Positions 10,778 through 20,766 of a stretch of DNA of 64,000 nucleotides are shown piece by piece. Below the pieces are notes generated by a model. That model searched no databases, had not been told where the DNA came from, and saw only the letters and a program-made list of their open reading frames with translations. The translations under genes and the position numbers were made by a program. The stretch comes from Microcebus murinus (lineage: Eukaryota > Chordata > Mammalia > Primates > Cheirogaleidae), in assembly GCF_040939455.1 (NCBI RefSeq), contig NC_134106.1:80297001-80361000 (forward strand), written 5' to 3'. Numbering within the stretch: position 1 is the stretch's first letter; each line of letters starts with the position of its first letter.

Positions 10778-11430
10778 TGGAAAGCCTAGTAGGTGCTCAT
10801 GGCACAGGTGGAGAAAGAGGTCTCACACAGAAATTAAGATATAAAAGTAAACAGTTTATTTTATCCTTTTAGGAGAGAGAGAGGGAGAGGGAGGGGGAAA
10901 AGAGAGGGAGAGCAGAGAGACATGCCAAAAAAAAAAAAAAAGAGAGAGAGAGAAGGGGATGCCAGCAGCAAGGCCAAGTGGCTTGCTGCTTTTATGGGGT
11001 CAAAGAGAAAAATAGTAATTGTTGTGGAGTGACTAGCAGGTAGCTGGGAGGCAGCAGGTAGTCAGTCTTTCTTGTTTCTTCTATTCCTGGAGACTTGGTT
11101 ATCTCTGAGATGTAGTCAGGCCTTATCACGGCTAGTGACTTTGCCCCTGAGATATATATGGTTTGGGGCAGGAAATGAAGGCCTGGAGTTTACCCCCTGC
11201 TGTCTGTCCTGGAGCTTCTCAGGAATGCCTCGAGGCTACAGAAACAGATTCTAAAAGCTGTGAGCTGGTGAAAGGTGGAGAGAAAGATTTACATTTCCTT
11301 TGGCTCTTTTCAGATGTTTGAGAAAACAGAGCCCCTGCAGGGTGCCTGCTAGTTTGGGAAAGAAACAGCAAAGAGTAAGAAGAGCTCAAGATTGATCTTT
11401 AGCTGTTACTAGAAAATTCTGGGATTAGAT
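10778..11430 (-). mobile_element. Candidate ERV LTR, antisense
   Basis: Read on the minus strand the block has LTR order: a U3-like part, a TATA-like ccataaaag (about 10988-10997), a CT-rich region, a polyadenylation signal (aataaa, antisense of tttatt at 10855-10860) and a U5-like tail ending in CA at 10778. A purine-rich simple repeat lies within it. The outer U3 boundary is not fixed, and I found no target duplication, so this rests on layout rather than family recognition. Confidence 0.5.
10873..10957 (+). repeat. GA-rich simple repeat with A-run
   Basis: The stretch is a run of gagagaggga-type units broken by an A-run of about 15 bases near 10927-10941. It is nearly pure purine on the plus strand. 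It lies within the candidate LTR, where the CT-rich strand would be part of the R/U5 region. Confidence 0.85.
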
Positions 11431-12251
11431 ATTTTCCTGTTATTTCAGCCAGGCCATCCTTACACCTTCAACTGTGCTTCTAAAAGGGAAGTGCTTCTCT
11501 GTGATTGAGTTTATCATGGCTGCTTTGTATTTCTTGGTCCATGTACACCTCTGGTGCGTAATAGGTGATTTCAATGATTTCTTGAGTTGAAGATAAATCC
11601 AGGAAGGCCCATCACCCACAGGATGCATTCTCTATAGCTGGAATTAGCCTGGCTGCTGTTTTATCACTGCTGCTCCTTAATCCTTGCAGAGTCCATTGCT
11701 ATAATTTTTTTTGATGACCATACGCGGGCCCAGGATTCATGGGGCTTTTGCAGCTGTTGGTAACTGCCTACAAAATGCTAGACTGTATCCCCAGGCTTAG
11801 TCTCTGTAAATTAATAGGCCACAATGATCACTTTTCATTACCAAATCAAAGAGCCACCTCTGTCTGACGTAAGGCATATTGCACCCTTTGGGGAAAGTAT
11901 TTCTGAGAGCCATTCTCATGAATCTGTAAGTGGCAAAATGAAAATGTATATTGCTCTTTAAAAGGAGATTTCTTCTTTTCAGCCTTTTTGCAGAAGTGGC
12001 TTTCACATCATTTCACAAAGTGCATTTCAAACACTTCTGTGCTACACACACCAAAGTCATGTCCCTTGAGATAAGTTTGAAAATAATTTGCTGAAGCTAG
12101 GAGGCTATTGCTGTCTGTTACCTCTCAAGAAAATGTAATAATTCAGTGATCAAGAACCAAATAGCTGGCCAGTAAGCTGATCCTGCAGTTGTGGCAACGG
12201 AAAAGCTGAACAGACTGGTGCTCGTGAGAGATACACGTCCCATATCACATA
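11431..12251. other. Unassigned stretch
   Basis: No gene or named repeat is recognised. Frames on the minus strand at 11440-11628 and 11797-12006 are short and have no visible domain. The right edge is the TA target site of the pogo-like element. Confidence 0.5.
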
Positions 12252-13002
12252 CTGTGTTTCCCCAAAAATAAGACCTACCCATAAAATAAGCTCTAGCAGG
12301 ATTTCTAAGCATTTGCGCAATAGAAGCCGTACCTCCAAAATAAGACCTAGTGATGGGTGTGGCTACGCAGTGTGTCTGCACAACCCATGCATTTTGTCCC
12401 AGAGCTGTAAAGAAGACAAGCAGTCCTTCTCATCTGCCCCATCCTGACAGCTACTATCCCAGAGGTGACCAGAAAAGTGCGGGCAGCCCCACCAACAAGG
12501 TCGGCTCCCCCTGTCAGGTCCTGGCCATCCTGTGCGTGCTGCAAGCTGAGGCTTTGAGGGGAAAGTCTCCTCAGTGAAGTGAGGAGACGCTCCGCTGTAG
12601 GTAGTGTGTGTCCCCAGGGGGAAGAAGGAGCCCAGCTTGCAAGAGGTCGTGATTTAGGTGAAGAATTCATGGGATAAAATCACCGACAGTGTTGTTACCA
12701 ATGCACTCCAAGCAGGTTACATGGATAAGAGCTGCTCATTTAATGAGAGCTCTATTGCTAGACATGAGAGATTGGGGCAAATGGTTCTAAAGGAAATAGA
12801 GTCCCAAGAAATTCAGGATGGAATTCAGGGTTTGGAGAGTTATAATGATGTTCCAGAAGAAGACGATTTAACTATATTTGAATAAATGTAGATTGTTGTA
12901 CCGTACTTAAAAAAAATAACACATCCCCTGAAAATAGGCCCTAGGGTGTCTTTTTGAGGAAAAATAAATATAAGACCCTGTCTTATTTTTGGGGAGACAC
13001 GG
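12252..13002 (+). mobile_element. Pogo/Tigger-like DNA transposon, internally deleted
   Basis: The ends are good inverted repeats: ctgtgtttccccaaaaataa on the left and the inverse of ccgtgtctccccaaaaataa on the right, with two mismatches. Both are bounded by TA (12250-12251 and 13003-13004), the TcMar target site. The element is 751 bp and keeps the last 75 codons of a transposase frame. An extra internal copy of the aaaataagacctagtg motif lies near the left end, typical of subterminal repeats. Intact ends and an open C-terminal frame make it one of the better-preserved DNA transposons in the window. Confidence 0.85.
12658..12885 (+). pseudogene. C-terminal fragment of a pogo-like transposase
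   Basis: The frame runs 75 codons to a stop and follows directly after an in-frame TAG, so it is the surviving 3' end of a longer gene. It begins with SWDKITDSVVTNAL, which fits the aWxxIt...ixnaf pattern found after the catalytic domain of pogo, Tigger and JRK/TIGD proteins. It ends in an acidic tail (VPEEDDLTIFE). There is no ATG at the start of the frame. The DNA-binding and DDE domains are missing, so it cannot act as a transposase; whether it is expressed cannot be judged. Confidence 0.62.
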
Positions 13003-13689
13003 TAGTTCCTGAGGGACAGGTGCTTGATCCTAGTCACCACATGATTACAGGATATTATCCACCAAAGCCCCTTGAGGCAGGCTAATGTTTTTGAGATACG
13101 CACAAATCCCCCTTCAAACAGAGGCTGTTCTGTGCTCGTTTACTTGGGGACAGACATGAGCAGTCAGTGGGCAACAGAGGGGTGTCCTGGCCTTGGGCCC
13201 AGACAAAACATGTGAGAGAAATGGCAAGAATGAGAAAAGGTGTCCATTGCCCCAAGACCTGAGAGGAAGCTGCAGGTCTGAGAGGCCCTGAAAGACCAAG
13301 GGGCTGGCAGGAAGGAGGGAAGGCATTGGGGGCAGTTGGGGAGGACTCTGCCCATGGTTAGCACACAGCCACAGCTGGCCAAGTCCTTCCGCTTAGTGGT
13401 GTCCGGGACCAGCTTGCCCAGTGGACAGCTCTCTCATTCCTGGTGGGGCTCCCAAGTACCTATAAGCCCAAGGAAAAGAAGCTGGAGCTTTGAAAACGAA
13501 AGTGCTCCCAACTCCTGCCACCCTGCACTGTCAGCTCACTGGCACAAGGGCCTCAATGGGGCCGGCCCACACCTCCACCAGAGACTGGACAGTGGTGAGT
13601 TACTTTTGGCTGAACAAACATTGGATGGGAGCGAAACAGTGAAGGTGGGAACAGAAGGAAAAACATCAGCCGACCAGGCAGGCTACAAA
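13003..13689. other. Unassigned stretch
   Basis: No named repeat is recognised. Open frames occur on both strands (13336-13716 plus; 13114-13382 minus), but they overlap, lack domains and show no splice or promoter context. Confidence 0.5.
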
Positions 13690-13770
13690 TATTTAAGAGC
13701 ACCTGCTACATCTTAGGTACTCTTTTAGGTGCTGGGAATAGAGCAGGGAAGTTCCTGCCCTTGAAAAGAA
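13690..13770 (-). repeat. L2 fragment, antisense
   Basis: The string agagcacctgctacatctta followed by ggtgctgggaatagagcagg is the antisense L2 tail (the tgccaggcactg region). It is short and diverged, so the boundaries are approximate. Confidence 0.6.
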
Positions 13771-13837
13771 GAAAGATGGGAAGACAAGTCAGCAGGCAGG
13801 ACCAAGTGCAGGCCTAGAAAGAACAAGCGATGTGGTC

Positions 13838-14240
13838 TGTCTGCACGATGGAGTATTACTCAGCCCTGGGAAGCAAGGTAGTGCTACAGCGTGATGAACC
13901 TTGAGAACATTATGCTAAATGAAATCAGCCAGACACGAAACCACATATAAAGGAATTATATGATTCCTTTTATATGATATGTCCAGAATAGATAAATCTA
14001 TAGAGATAGAAAGTAGATTAACAGTTGCCAGGGGCTGGAGAAAGGGGGAATGGGGAGAAACTGCTTAAATAAGTAAGGAATTTTACTTTGGATTGTTAAA
14101 AATGTTTTGGAACTAGATTGAGGTGGTAGTTGTACAACAACTATTTACAACATTGCAAATGTTATAAGTACCAGGGAATTATATGTTCTAAAATGCTTTA
14201 AATGGCTCCTTTTAGGTGTATTTTACTACAATCAAAGTAC
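13838..14240 (+). repeat. L1 LINE 3' end, sense
   Basis: The sequence follows the old L1 (L1M-type) end of ORF2 and 3' UTR: gatggagtattactcagccc, gaaccttgagaacattatgc, ccaggggctggagaaaggg and a later tgttttggaactagattgag block. It is 5' truncated, which is usual. The copy is well diverged and has no poly(A) left. Confidence 0.8.
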
Positions 14241-14547
14241 TCAAAGCTTATATGTGGTTTGAATCTGCAGTACTTAATGCAAAATTTTATTTTTAATAAT
14301 AGTCTCCTCCTCCCAAGAATAATGACAGTGCTCAATGAAAGCTTGGAGGAAGTGTGAAGATCTCCACCTGCTTCAGCCCCACCCAGGTGCAAGGTGGAGA
14401 AGGTGGGATCTCTCCTCTTCACTCCTCCAAAAGCCGGGAGAAGAGGCGTGGAGGATGTGAGGGGGTCTATATAGGGGGATGAGATGGGGCCAGGCAAGGT
14501 CTGTGGCCAAATAGTTGCTACAGGCAAGCGTGAGGTCTGGGGGCTGC
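14241..14547. other. Unassigned stretch
   Basis: About 300 bp between the L1 tail and MER5A with no recognised feature. The minus-strand frame covering it has no domain. Confidence 0.45.
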
Positions 14548-14743
14548 AACATGATTTTCAAAGTGTGGCCCTCAGACCAGTGGCAATAGTATCACTGGGA
14601 CCTGGAAATGCACATTCTCAGGTCCACCCCAGCTAGACCTGGAACCAGCTAAGGCTGAGTTTAAAAGTCTGGGGGTGGGTCCAGCAAACTATATTTTAAC
14701 AAACCCAGTGATCTTGCCACACGCTTAAGTGTGAGAACCGCTG
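14548..14743 (-). mobile_element. MER5A-type hAT-Charlie element
   Basis: The ends are the Charlie terminal repeat (ttttcaaagtgtggccct on the left; the inverse aagtgtgagaaccgctg on the right). Inside are aaatgcacattctcaggtcc and gggggtgggtccagcaaact, both diagnostic of MER5A in the inverted orientation. It is non-coding and close to the full length of about 190 bp. Confidence 0.82.
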
Positions 14744-14996
14744 GGTGGGAGGATCCCTGGTGTGAGCCGGTGCTGGGGCTGGAAGCCCTGATTCCTGGTG
14801 CGGGTGGTGGCTGTGTTCACCAGGGCCAGGCTGAAAGGGCCACAGGCCACAATGACCAAGGCCCGCCAGGGAGCAAGCCCTGCACGGGCCCATCCGCCAG
14901 CCCCAGGCTCTCAGTTCTCAGTAGCCGCAGCAGAACCTCTGGCTTTCTCCTGGGGGCCGTCAGGTTTCTCACACCTCACTGTTCCCTTTCTCATTT
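14744..14996. other. Unassigned GC-richer stretch
   Basis: A 250-bp GC-rich interval between MER5A and an L1 tail. A 181-codon frame runs across it, but the frame continues into MER5A on one side and the L1 T-run on the other, so it is not a gene. Confidence 0.45.
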
Positions 14997-15170
14997 CTTT
15001 TTTTTTTTAATTTTTATTTATTTATTTATTTTCCCCCAAATTCTGTGGGTACAAATATTGTTAGGGTTACATATCTTGCCCCTCCCCCCCTCCCCACCCT
15101 GCTCTACCAGAGCTTCAAGCGTGTCCAGTCTTCAAGGGGTGCGCCCTGCACCCACCATGATCACCTCCTT
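14997..15170 (-). repeat. Short 3'-end L1 insertion, antisense
   Basis: A T-run followed by a tttatttatttattt tail precedes aaattctgtgggtacaaata and gttagggttacatatcttgc. This is the antisense of a primate L1 3' UTR, and the tacaaat/ttacatat spacing resembles the lemur-lineage version. It is strongly 5' truncated. The right edge near a ctgcacccaccatg string is approximate. Confidence 0.62.
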
Positions 15171-16629
15171 ACTTCCTCTTTGTGCTCAGACAGGCCACAA
15201 AGCTAGCTCTTCTTCCCTCACCATGGACTCTTCACACCCTTCCAGAAATATTTGTGGTCCATTGTCCATGAGGTAGGGACACCCCACCCCCAGGTGAACA
15301 GCCAACAGTACTGCACTGGCCCTGCCAGGCCCACAGCCACCCCATGCCCTCTATTGTACTCCCTTCAAATGACCCCAGTGGAGCGCCTTGCCCTTCTCTG
15401 CAGGGACCCTGACACAAGGCCATTTGGATAGTTGTCTAGCATTATTTCAATGCAATAAGAAAAAGGTTGCAAAAAAAGTTGGTGGGGAAGGAGTTTAAAA
15501 TTAAGTGACTTATAAGTTAATAATAAGTTAAAATGAGTTTAGGTAAATCCGTTTGCAAACAAATCCACCCCTGAACTCATTGGACGAAGCTCTCTCAACG
15601 GCACCCCCAAAAGTGAAAGCAAGCCATAAATAAATGCCAAGGTTATTTATGGTCATTTAGACCTGCAAGGAAGGGGACTCAGGATCTGCCACCTAAGGCC
15701 CCAAGCCTCCACTTGTCCATTATCTGACCCTGGCTGTTTACTTTGTCAGAGAGCTCAGCCCAGAACTTAGGTGCAACCTGCCTCACAAAGTAAAGACAGA
15801 TACAGCGTCCAGACTAACCGAGGGCTCCACAGAGATGCCATCAGGAGCAGAGATAGAGCTAAAGTCCTTACAGTTACAGGGAACATCCAAACACAGCATT
15901 TTATTCTAACTTGGGGGCCCTTTTATCACTGGGAGAGTAAAAGAAGAGGAAGGGACAGAAAAGATTGCGGGCTCAGCTGGGCTTTGTTCACAGCACCCAC
16001 ACCTGCCCTGCAGGGGAGATATGCAGAATGGGGGACAAGCACCCCCTTTGCCCTCCTAGGGAGGGAAGATATTCCCAAAACCACAGACAGACCCCCACCC
16101 CCACATCCACACGGGGCACAGCAGGCCCTTGAGTGCACACACTGAGACGTCATTTCCACATCCACAGGGGGCAGGATTCCCTCAGGCAGGGGTCCCAGAC
16201 CTCCATGGCACTCTGTCCAGCTGTCTGGTCTTATTATAAACAAGGATGAGGGAAGAAGGGCCAGGAAAAGGGTGTTGAATTGTTCTGTCGTCTGAGGGGC
16301 TGTGATTTAACCCCTTACCCCCCTCCCCGTGACTCTCAAATGCCTCTTACAATGCCGATGTTTCTGTGTCCTTATCTGCTCAGATCCCCGACTAGAAGCG
16401 CCACCTGTAGGGACAGATGTTTTTAAAGGCAAGGAGAGGACGGGGACAGGCAGAATTTTTCATTTAAAGAAGCCGTCTTCATTTGCAGCGAACCCAACAG
16501 CAGGGTTGGTGCGATTCTGAGCACAGAAGTCAAGAATGTTAATTTCGTGGTAGGCAACAGAGGAGAAGGCCAGGCAACCACTGATATTCCGTTCAGGCTG
16601 TCTGGACACCAGGGCTGAGGCCTGAAGCA
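15171..16629. other. Unassigned stretch
   Basis: These 1.45 kb contain no gene or named repeat I can support. Frames at 15771-16145 (plus) and 15926-16243 (minus) overlap each other and have no domain. Base composition is near balanced. Confidence 0.5.
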
Positions 16630-16700
16630 GGGATGACCCTCACCATTCACTAGATACTTAGTAAGCACCCACCGTGTGCCAGGTCCTGCATGGGTGCAAC
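16630..16700 (-). repeat. L2/MIR tail fragment, antisense
   Basis: The string gtaagcacccaccgtgtgcc followed by aggtcctgcatgggtgc is the antisense of the shared L2/MIR tail. It is too short to separate the two families. Confidence 0.5.
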
Positions 16701-16739
16701 GGTAGGTAATACAGGGGTTCGAGACTCAGGGCCTGCACA

Positions 16740-17662
16740 AGTTGGGGGGGTAGGGCGAGGAATCGGTGAGGAAGCAGTGCAGAAACCTCCGGGGTAATCC
16801 CCGCTATGCGACAGCCCCAGGCGGGGTGGGGGCGGGGAGACAAGCTAGAGGCAGGAGAAGCAGGTGAGGTGGAGGCAGGGCAGGGGCACACACAGGGTGC
16901 CGTGGGGGGCCGCAGGGGGCGGGGCTTTGAGAAAGTGATGGTTCCTTAGGACTAAAACCACTCAGGGCTCAGCCTTATGGCCGAAAGAAAACTGATTAAA
17001 TTGTTCCCTCGTTTCCCTCCCCGTGGTCTCTGCCTGCTCAGCTTCTCCTACTCTGCTCTCCTCTCCTTAAAAGACAGAAGCGCCTCCTCCACCTGGTTCC
17101 TGCGCTCTCTGTGCCCCGGACTGGGAGGAAGGTCCGGAGGGTGGGACGGAGCAAGGCAGGTGCAGACGGAGGATTCTGGGGCTCTCCTTTGTGGGCGACC
17201 AGCTGAGTGACAAAAAAACCCAGAAGAAAAGCTGTGAAGATCCGCATAGTGGAGAGCGTGTGTGGGTGGGGAGGAGGGACGCGGGGACAAACCGCCCCAC
17301 AGGCTGTTGGGGACCCTGGTGGAAGCGTGGTCTCACAGAGAGACCCCCAGAGCAGTTTCAGGGCAGGAGAGAGTCGGAGAGGACAGGGAAAGGCATCTAT
17401 GTGGGTCAGTGCCTTTCAGAGTATCTTGGGATTGTGTCTCCAAGACCCTTCAGGACACCTGCATGGCCTAAATCATCTCCACAATAACATCATCTGCGTT
17501 TTTCACTTGTTTGGACACGGAAAATGTCAGGTGCCAGGATGTGGCCACTTGCTGCTCCCCCTTGCTCCGCATCTCCGCGGACCAGCAGCTGTGCTGTGCA
17601 TGGCAGGTTGGAGGGCACGCTGCTGCTGGGGCGGGCTGCTACAGAGAGCCAGCAGCAAGCAG
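16740..17662. other. GC-rich stretch with clustered CpG
   Basis: The first 180 bp hold about ten CpG and GC-box-like strings (gggggcggggag near 16828 and gggggcggggct near 16916). CpG remain above the local level to about 17320. This is denser than the rest of the window but shorter than a normal CpG island. Overlapping frames on both strands follow from high GC. A weak regulatory element or a decayed GC-rich repeat are both possible. Confidence 0.4.
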
Positions 17663-17965
17663 TGTTGGAATGCCGCCTGTTTCTGGCCTCGCTGTTATCC
17701 TGATTGGGTAATTTTTGAATCCCACTGTCTTTGATTGTATGTTAAAGCTTGTAGTTGATTGGACGCTTTTTGAGCCCTACCAAGGGTATAAAAGCAGGAG
17801 GAGAACAAGGAAGGGGGCAGAAGGTCAGAAAACAGGAAGAGAGCTGTAATACTAGGTGTGCTGAGCCTGCCAGAGGAATGAAGGCTGTTCTCCCACTCTT
17901 CGCGTGTGACTCGGTTCTTTCCCCGGTCAAGAGCTATAACGCTAGCTGTACACGTTGCCCCAACA
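17663..17965 (+). mobile_element. LTR-like block, 303 bp, with core promoter motifs
   Basis: The block starts TGTTGG and ends CCAACA, a perfect 6-bp terminal inverted repeat of the TG...CA type found in LTRs. On the plus strand it has an inverted CCAAT box (gattgg, 17757-17762) and a TATA box (tataaaa, 17787-17793) at normal spacing. There is no clear aataaa and no target duplication (aagcag on the left, gttccc on the right). Its right edge abuts Charlie-type sequence. A solo LTR of an ERV2-like element fits, but the family is not recognised. Confidence 0.5.
17787..17793 (+). promoter_or_regulatory. TATA box of the LTR-like block
   Basis: The motif tataaaa lies within gggtataaaagcagg, 25 bp after an inverted CCAAT box. 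This is the normal order and spacing of an LTR U3 core promoter. Activity cannot be judged from sequence. Confidence 0.5.
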
Positions 17966-18334
17966 GTTCCCTCTCAAGTGTACTAGAAACCACACTGTGT
18001 GTGCGATACTGCTGCTGGCTGAATACAGAAGCAGCTCTGAGAATCCAGCTGTCTTCCATTAACCGGACATTAAAGAGATTTGCAAAAATGTAAAACAGTT
18101 CTACTTCTCCTGTGAAAGTTTTTTTAAATACAGCTTTTTTCATAACAAATATTTATCTTAATCAATGGATTTATTAGTTTATAAAGGGAATTAATGCATA
18201 AAGATAGTTTTTCTAATTCTCATTTCTAATTTCTAACAGAGTAAGTAGCGATAGATAGAATGCACATATACAAAAACTATTGAGTTTCTCAGCGATTTTC
18301 AAAAGTGAGACCAAAAAGTTTGAGAACTGGTGGT
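17966..18334. mobile_element. hAT-Charlie end fragment
   Basis: The strings gagaatccagctgtcttcca, ccggacattaaagagatttg and agaccaaaaagtttgagaac match the end of a Charlie-class element that I remember clearly, ending in the Charlie terminal repeat near 18334. The other end is missing or displaced by the LTR-like block. It carries no readable transposase. Confidence 0.68.
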
Positions 18335-18738
18335 GTAAGTTATAAAACTAAGCCTCTTTTTGGGCTTTTTGAGGGATTCACATAAAAAGTGGGCCATGTG
18401 GGCTCTTCATTCTTTGAGATCAGCCATAGGAACTCAAAAGGGGGGAAAAAAAAGAAATGTTACATATTATTATTATTATTTGAACACTGATTAAAAAAAG
18501 ACTTCATATGCATATTCAGGATCATCTAGAAAACCAAGTATTGTCAAAGGTTTCAGTGACTGTTTGCATTTTGGTATGTTACTGGACCCTGCTGGTACAG
18601 TGGTTAGTGGTAGATACAGCACTTAACTTTTAATAAAGGGTTTCTCAAACTGGGAGTCCAGGGATATATTCTCAGGTTCACAGATTTGGGAAACGCAGCT
18701 ATATACTAAATGAATGCCTTCAAAATGTATATAAATGT
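18335..18738. other. Unassigned stretch
   Basis: No named repeat is certain. A weak string (gtttctcaaactgggagtcc near 18649) hints at another worn hAT end but lacks a partner. A short att repeat lies at 18467-18480. Confidence 0.45.
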
Positions 18739-19060
<322 letters not shown>

Positions 19061-19425
19061 AAATGTATATAAATGATAAACCACAGGTGTACCCTGAAGA
19101 TGAATTGTGACCTAAATACCAATACAGGTGGCCACAGTATCTGAATACAGATGTGCTGTGGCATGTGCTGTGTGAGGGTTGGCTGGCCTGCCCCAGGCCC
19201 TCCAGCACTCTGGAGCTTGCTTGGTGGCCCCTGAAGCAAATGTAGGGTAAATGACTCTTGCATGCACAGTGTGATGATTTAATTAAAAGGAAACAAGACA
19301 AGGAAGAGTGTGTCTAGAACAAAACACCTAGAGTATGAGATCTCCAAGGTCCTTTTCAGCTGTCCAATTCTGAAATAGCCCATCCCTCAAAAGGTCTGAA
19401 ATCATATCATGCTCTAGAGGTCTAT
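19061..19425. other. Unassigned stretch
   Basis: No recognised feature between the Alu and the next MaLR LTR. Confidence 0.45.
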
Positions 19426-19663
19426 GATGGCACTATGGACTGAATGTATCCCCCCCCCAAATTCATGGGGGGAGGTGGCGAGCATGATGGGGTTGGTGTT
19501 CTTAGAAGAAGAGGAAGAGACCAGAGCTCACTCTCTCTCCACCATGAAGAACATAGTGAGAAGGTGGCTGTCTGCAACCCAGGAAGAGAGCCCTTACCAC
19601 GAATGGAGTGGACTGGCGCCTTAATCTTGGACTTCCAGCCTCCAGAACTGTGACAGATAAATT

Positions 19664-20047
19664 CTTTTTTTTATTATTATTTTTTATTTAAATGGATTTA
19701 GGGGGTACGAGTGGTTTTCTGTTACATGGATGAACTGCATAGTGGAAAAGTCTAGGCTTTTAATTTACCCATCACCTGAGTAGTGTACGTTGTACACAAT
19801 TGGTAATTTTTAATCCCATACCTCCCTCCCATCTTGCCCCTCTGAGTCCCCAGTGTGCACTAAGTCACTCTGTATGATGTTGCATACCCATTGTTTAGCT
19901 CCCACTTGTAAGTGAGAACATATGGTATTTGGGTTTCTGTTCCCAGGTTACTTTACTTAGAATAATGGTCTCCAGTTCCATCTAAGTGGTTGCAAAAGAC
20001 ATTATTTCATTCTTTTTAATGGCTGGGTAGTACTCCACAGTGCGTGC

Positions 20048-20088
<41 letters not shown>

Positions 20089-20100
20089 TGTGTGCACCAC
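19664..20100 (-). repeat. L1 3' end, antisense, inside the MLT1
   Basis: A T-rich start leads into gatttagggggtacgagtgg, taagtgagaacatatggtat and ataatggtctccagttccat, the antisense 3' end of an L1PB/L1MA-type element. The target duplication is agataaattctt on the left (19652-19663) and agaaataaattctt on the right (20103-20116), one substitution apart over the shared part. The L1 is 5' truncated at a tg-repeat. Confidence 0.82.
20041..20094 (+). repeat. TG dinucleotide microsatellite
   Basis: A run of tgcg units passes into about fifteen tg units with one tatg interruption. It lies at the truncated edge of the L1 and would be expected to vary in length between individuals. Confidence 0.95.
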
Positions 20101-20172
20101 ATAAGAAATAAATTCTTGTTTGATCCATCCAACTGATGGTATTTTGTTATAGCATCCTGAGCAGATTAAGAT

Positions 20173-20766
20173 AGGTAGCAACCTAAGCAGCCCCATTTTG
20201 GTGTAAGTGATATTGAATCAGTTAGGTGTTCATTTTGGACAAAACTTTGCAGCCTTTTTGCTAGTGACCACTAGTGATTCTGCCTGGTTGTCTTACTCAG
20301 AATCTTCACAGAAAACTTGTGAAGACTTGGCACAACTCTGCCCAGCACAGTGGCAGCTGTCATTTAATAACAGGACACCTAGAAAGGACAAGGGCTAGGA
20401 GTCAAGGGACCGGGGGTCAGGCTTCTATTCTGCTGCTAAGTAGCTGCCTGGTCTAGAAGGTTCTTTCTCCCTTTGGGTCCCAGGCACGCAGTGGCCTACC
20501 AAGAGCAGAGCTCAGGAGCAGCCCTCAGCTGCAGGGAGTGAGGGGCACTGTCTGTGAAGAATTTTAAAGTGATAATAAAACCAACTAAAAGTCGCTCAGC
20601 TTTTTATTATCATTGTGCTTTGACAATTCTAAACAAAGTCAGTGATAAAATACTCTCCTCCTCCAAAATCTTTTTTGGTTTAAGTTCTAAACAATGGCTG
20701 TAGTTAGTGTAGATTTTTAATATATTTATGTAAAATTAGCATATTTGTATTATAACATTTATCCAT
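20173..20766. other. Unassigned stretch
   Basis: No gene or named repeat is recognised in these 600 bp. Confidence 0.45.

Larger units (their letters stand above)
19426..20172 (+). mobile_element. MLT1 LTR split by an L1 tail
   Basis: The left part has MLT1 order: actatggactgaatgtatcc, a C-run, ttcttagaagaagaggaaga, then cttggacttccagcctccag and aactgtgacagataaattct. After the L1 it resumes with tattttgttatagcatcctg and ends at gagcagattaagata. It is a solo LTR in sense. The L1 duplicated part of it (see next entry). Confidence 0.82.

Noticed and set aside
14731..15276. 181-codon plus-strand open frame
   Set aside because: It starts in the end of a MER5A copy and reads through the T-run of an antisense L1 tail, giving a run of phenylalanines. 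No domain and no gene structure.
17207..17734. 175-codon plus-strand open frame in GC-rich DNA
   Set aside because: Frames overlap in all phases and on the other strand, as expected of GC-rich sequence. It runs into the LTR-like block and has no recognisable domain.
17663..18120. Possible endogenous lentivirus LTR (lemurs carry pSIV)
   Set aside because: There is no tRNA-Lys primer-binding site after the block, no TAR-like hairpin and no viral coding sequence. Part of the interval (17966-18334) is a Charlie element.
18645..18720. Possible additional hAT terminal repeat (gtttctcaaactggg)
   Set aside because: No matching inverted end or 8-bp duplication was found nearby, so it could not be bounded or supported.
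20041..20094. TG repeat considered as a functional element
   Set aside because: A plain microsatellite at an L1 truncation edge; nothing beyond length variation is supported.
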